DNA of 5,966 bases from Clostridia bacterium (lineage in GTDB: Bacteria > Bacillota > Clostridia > Christensenellales > CALWSW01). The translations under genes were made by a program, and so were the position numbers. The stretch spans positions 337 to 6,302 of the forward strand of contig JAHZEH010000117.1 of the NCBI GenBank assembly GCA_019421925.1, read 5' to 3'. How positions within the stretch are numbered: position 1 is the stretch's first letter; every line of letters starts with the position of its first letter. Positions 4,553-5,966 of the stretch are shown piece after piece. A model generated the notes under the pieces. It ran no database searches, was not told where the DNA came from, and worked only from the letters and a program-made list of their open reading frames with translations.

Positions 4553-5857
4553 TTATTTCTGACCCCTGGCAGCGTTCATAAAGCGGCGCTGGTAGGAGAT
4601 GACCTGGTTGGTGGAGGTGAAGCGGGCGAGATAACCCGGCTCTGCTGTGATGACCACCCGGTGGTTCATGTCCTGGAACTCGGGCTCGCACAGGAGCTTG
4701 TCGATGTCAGGATAGTTGTCCGGACCCTCCATCGAGCAGACGATCAGCCGTGTGTCCTCCATGTTGCAGTTGCGCAGAACCCTCAGATTGTGGCGCATGC
4801 CGTCGAGACCGTCGCTGCCCTCCGCCTCGCCGTAATGCCGGTACTGGAGCAGGCTCTTGCCGAAGCGCAGAATCTCATCTCCCGATTTCTGCCCGGCCTG
4901 GGAGGCGGGGTAGAAGTCATTGGCCACGAAATAGTCGCGCAGAGCGTCGAGATGCTTGGCCTCGCCCGTGGCCTCGTAAGCGCCGAGCATCCTCTTGATG
5001 TTGCCCGACTGCACCAGGCGGTGCCGCAGGAAGGTGTTGATGAAATAGGGCCGGGCCTGGAGGGCCAGCTGGGACTGGTAGGGCTCGAACATGAGGGTGA
5101 AATTGACGCGGTAGCCGTGCTCATGGAGCTTCAGGGCCAGGTTGTGGCCCCGGAAGGCCTCGGCGGTTTTGACGTCGGTGTAGGAGCAGGAGAGCTTCTT
5201 GTCGCCCTCGAGAAGCTGACCCACGTTCTCGGGGGTGACCGCGCCTGTGTGAGGTACCTTGATGACTACCCGGTACTTGGAGAAGATCTCCCGGAACTTG
5301 GCCGCCTCCTCCAGGATGAGGCTGAAGTCCTTCTCAAAGGGGTTGTTGAGCTCCACGCTGATGTCGCATCCCGGCCCCAGGATGCGGCCGATCTCGGACA
5401 TGACCTCGTCGCGGGTCTTGTAGAGTCCGCCCACATTGGCCTTGGGGTTGTTGATGAACAGATCGTAGACGATGCCGGGGTTGCAGGTCAGGTTGGCGAT
5501 CAGGCCGCTGATGGGGGCCACCTCATAGGGGTTGGCGCTGTCGGCGGAGAAGAGCACGTTGGTGGGGCGCAGGGCGCCGTTTTTGTCATAGGCGATGTTT
5601 CGTACCAGATCCACCCGCAGAACGCCGTCCCCGTCCAGAAGGAACTTGCGCTCAAATCCGGCGGGAGTCTCCCCCTCGGGGGTCTGGAAGGTGTCGATGA
5701 CGTCGATGAACTGGTCGGTCACGCCCAGGAACTGGACCGAGCCCTTGAGCGCCTGGAATTCTTCCAGGGAGAGGGGCATGTTTTTCACGCGGGCGACATA
5801 GGACTCCTGACCCCGCGCGGCGGGGGCGCCCAGGGCGCTCAGGTTGCAAGAAATCAT
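4553..5857 (-). CDS. Divergent transaldolase-family protein with long N- and C-terminal extensions
   Basis: This 434-aa cytoplasmic protein (from ATG 5857) has a transaldolase/fructose-6-phosphate-aldolase TIM-barrel core at about residues 100-282. VLFSADSANPYEV places D106 where the catalytic Asp lies. GLIANLTCNPGIV matches the family's GVTTNPSLI strand. CDISVEL places E169 at the Glu/Gln position. VVIKVPHTG supplies the candidate Schiff-base K200, and GYRVNFTLMFEPYQSQLA matches the late NVTLIFS..QA strand. Known relatives transfer dihydroxyacetone units or cleave ketose phosphates. About 100 residues precede the core and about 150 follow it, where compact members have few. These parts I do not recognise. 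An ATG eight codons upstream (5881) is less likely, because AGGAGG at 5864-5869 sits six bases before 5857. Ending at its own terminator, it forms a separate transcript ahead of the SorC gene. Its substrate is unknown, and a role beside the class II aldolase is inferred. Confidence 0.82.
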   Translation of the reverse strand: MISCNLSALGAPAARGQESYVARVKNMPLSLEEFQALKGSVQFLGVTDQFIDVIDTFQTPEGETPAGFERKFLLDGDGVLRVDLVRNIAYDKNGALRPTNVLFSADSANPYEVAPISGLIANLTCNPGIVYDLFINNPKANVGGLYKTRDEVMSEIGRILGPGCDISVELNNPFEKDFSLILEEAAKFREIFSKYRVVIKVPHTGAVTPENVGQLLEGDKKLSCSYTDVKTAEAFRGHNLALKLHEHGYRVNFTLMFEPYQSQLALQARPYFINTFLRHRLVQSGNIKRMLGAYEATGEAKHLDALRDYFVANDFYPASQAGQKSGDEILRFGKSLLQYRHYGEAEGSDGLDGMRHNLRVLRNCNMEDTRLIVCSMEGPDNYPDIDKLLCEPEFQDMNHRVVITAEPGYLARFTSTNQVISYQRRFMNAARGQK

Positions 5858-5863
5858 GGAAAG

Positions 5864-5869
5864 CCTCCT
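5864..5869 (-). promoter_or_regulatory. Shine-Dalgarno AGGAGG that fixes the transaldolase-family start
   Basis: A perfect AGGAGG lies six bases upstream of the ATG at 5855-5857. The alternative in-frame ATG at 5881 has no comparable site and would place this Shine-Dalgarno inside the coding region. The 434-aa start is therefore preferred over the 442-aa one. Confidence 0.8.
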
Positions 5870-5873
5870 GTTC

Positions 5874-5888
5874 TGCTGCATGGCAGCA
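5874..5888. promoter_or_regulatory. Small dyad TGCTGC-ATG-GCAGCA in the transaldolase leader
   Basis: Six-base perfect arms (5874-5879 and 5883-5888) surround a three-base centre, immediately upstream of the Shine-Dalgarno. It could be a protein-binding site or a small hairpin affecting translation, or chance. In the remaining 78 bases to the window edge I see no convincing promoter pair. The nearest candidate, TTGTAT/TATTAG around 5921-5930, lacks a partner at proper spacing. Confidence 0.25.
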
Positions 5889-5966
5889 ACGTTTCCTGTT
5901 GAGATTTGTGAATTGCCTTTCTAATACAAAACGCTGTCTGAGCGGCGCTTTTACCGCCATACCGCG

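Noticed and set aside
4553..5881. ATG at 5881 as start of the transaldolase-family gene
   Set aside because: The AGGAGG at 5864-5869 is ideally placed for the ATG at 5857 and would be inside the longer version.
3443..5902. Very long open frame on the plus strand opposite the SorC and transaldolase genes (819 codons)
   Set aside because: It spans two unrelated minus-strand genes and their intergenic terminator and promoter. It has no domain pattern, and its composition (rich in G, V, L, H, Q, D) is what a GC-rich third-position bias produces on the complementary strand.

Overview
The window reads as chromosomal DNA from a fairly GC-rich anaerobic Firmicute (Clostridia, in the style of gut Oscillospiraceae). 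This is inferred from strong AGGAGG-type Shine-Dalgarno sites, GC-ending codons, the SorC and GntR/UTRA regulators, and a Clostridia-style large serine recombinase remnant. No rRNA, tRNA or CRISPR is visible. All intact genes lie on the minus strand, so transcription runs from right to left.

Right to left: (1) 4553-5857 encodes a divergent transaldolase-family protein of 434 aa. Its TIM-barrel core, with a candidate Schiff-base lysine, is flanked by unusually long N- and C-terminal regions. It ends at a GC-rich hairpin (4512-4537). (2) A promoter (4467-4495) drives a two-regulator unit. The first gene is a SorC-family sugar-sensing regulator (3473 to about 4455) whose helix-turn-helix is readable but has no ordinary start codon in frame. 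Thirteen bases later comes a GntR/HutC-type regulator with a UTRA domain (2734-3459). The unit closes with a terminator that overlaps the GntR stop codon. (3) After a 100-bp regulatory gap containing a palindrome of the GntR/HutC/TreR operator type comes a two-gene unit: a class II fructose-bisphosphate aldolase-family protein (1788-2633) and a PHP-domain metal-dependent phosphoesterase (813-1766). It ends with a hairpin at 779-804.

(4) The left 800 bases are decayed or non-coding. Bases 1-107 (minus) look like the C-terminal part of a short-chain dehydrogenase/reductase that runs off the window. It is cut at its 5' side by a frameshifted remnant of a large serine recombinase (108 to about 366, plus). 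A long imperfect hairpin follows at 411-447, then about 330 bases with no recognisable gene.

The working model is a small carbohydrate-phosphate catabolic locus. Two aldolase-type carbon-carbon lyases/transferases and a phosphatase-like enzyme are controlled by two sugar-responsive regulators. The substrate is not identifiable from the sequence, and no transporter or kinase lies inside the window.
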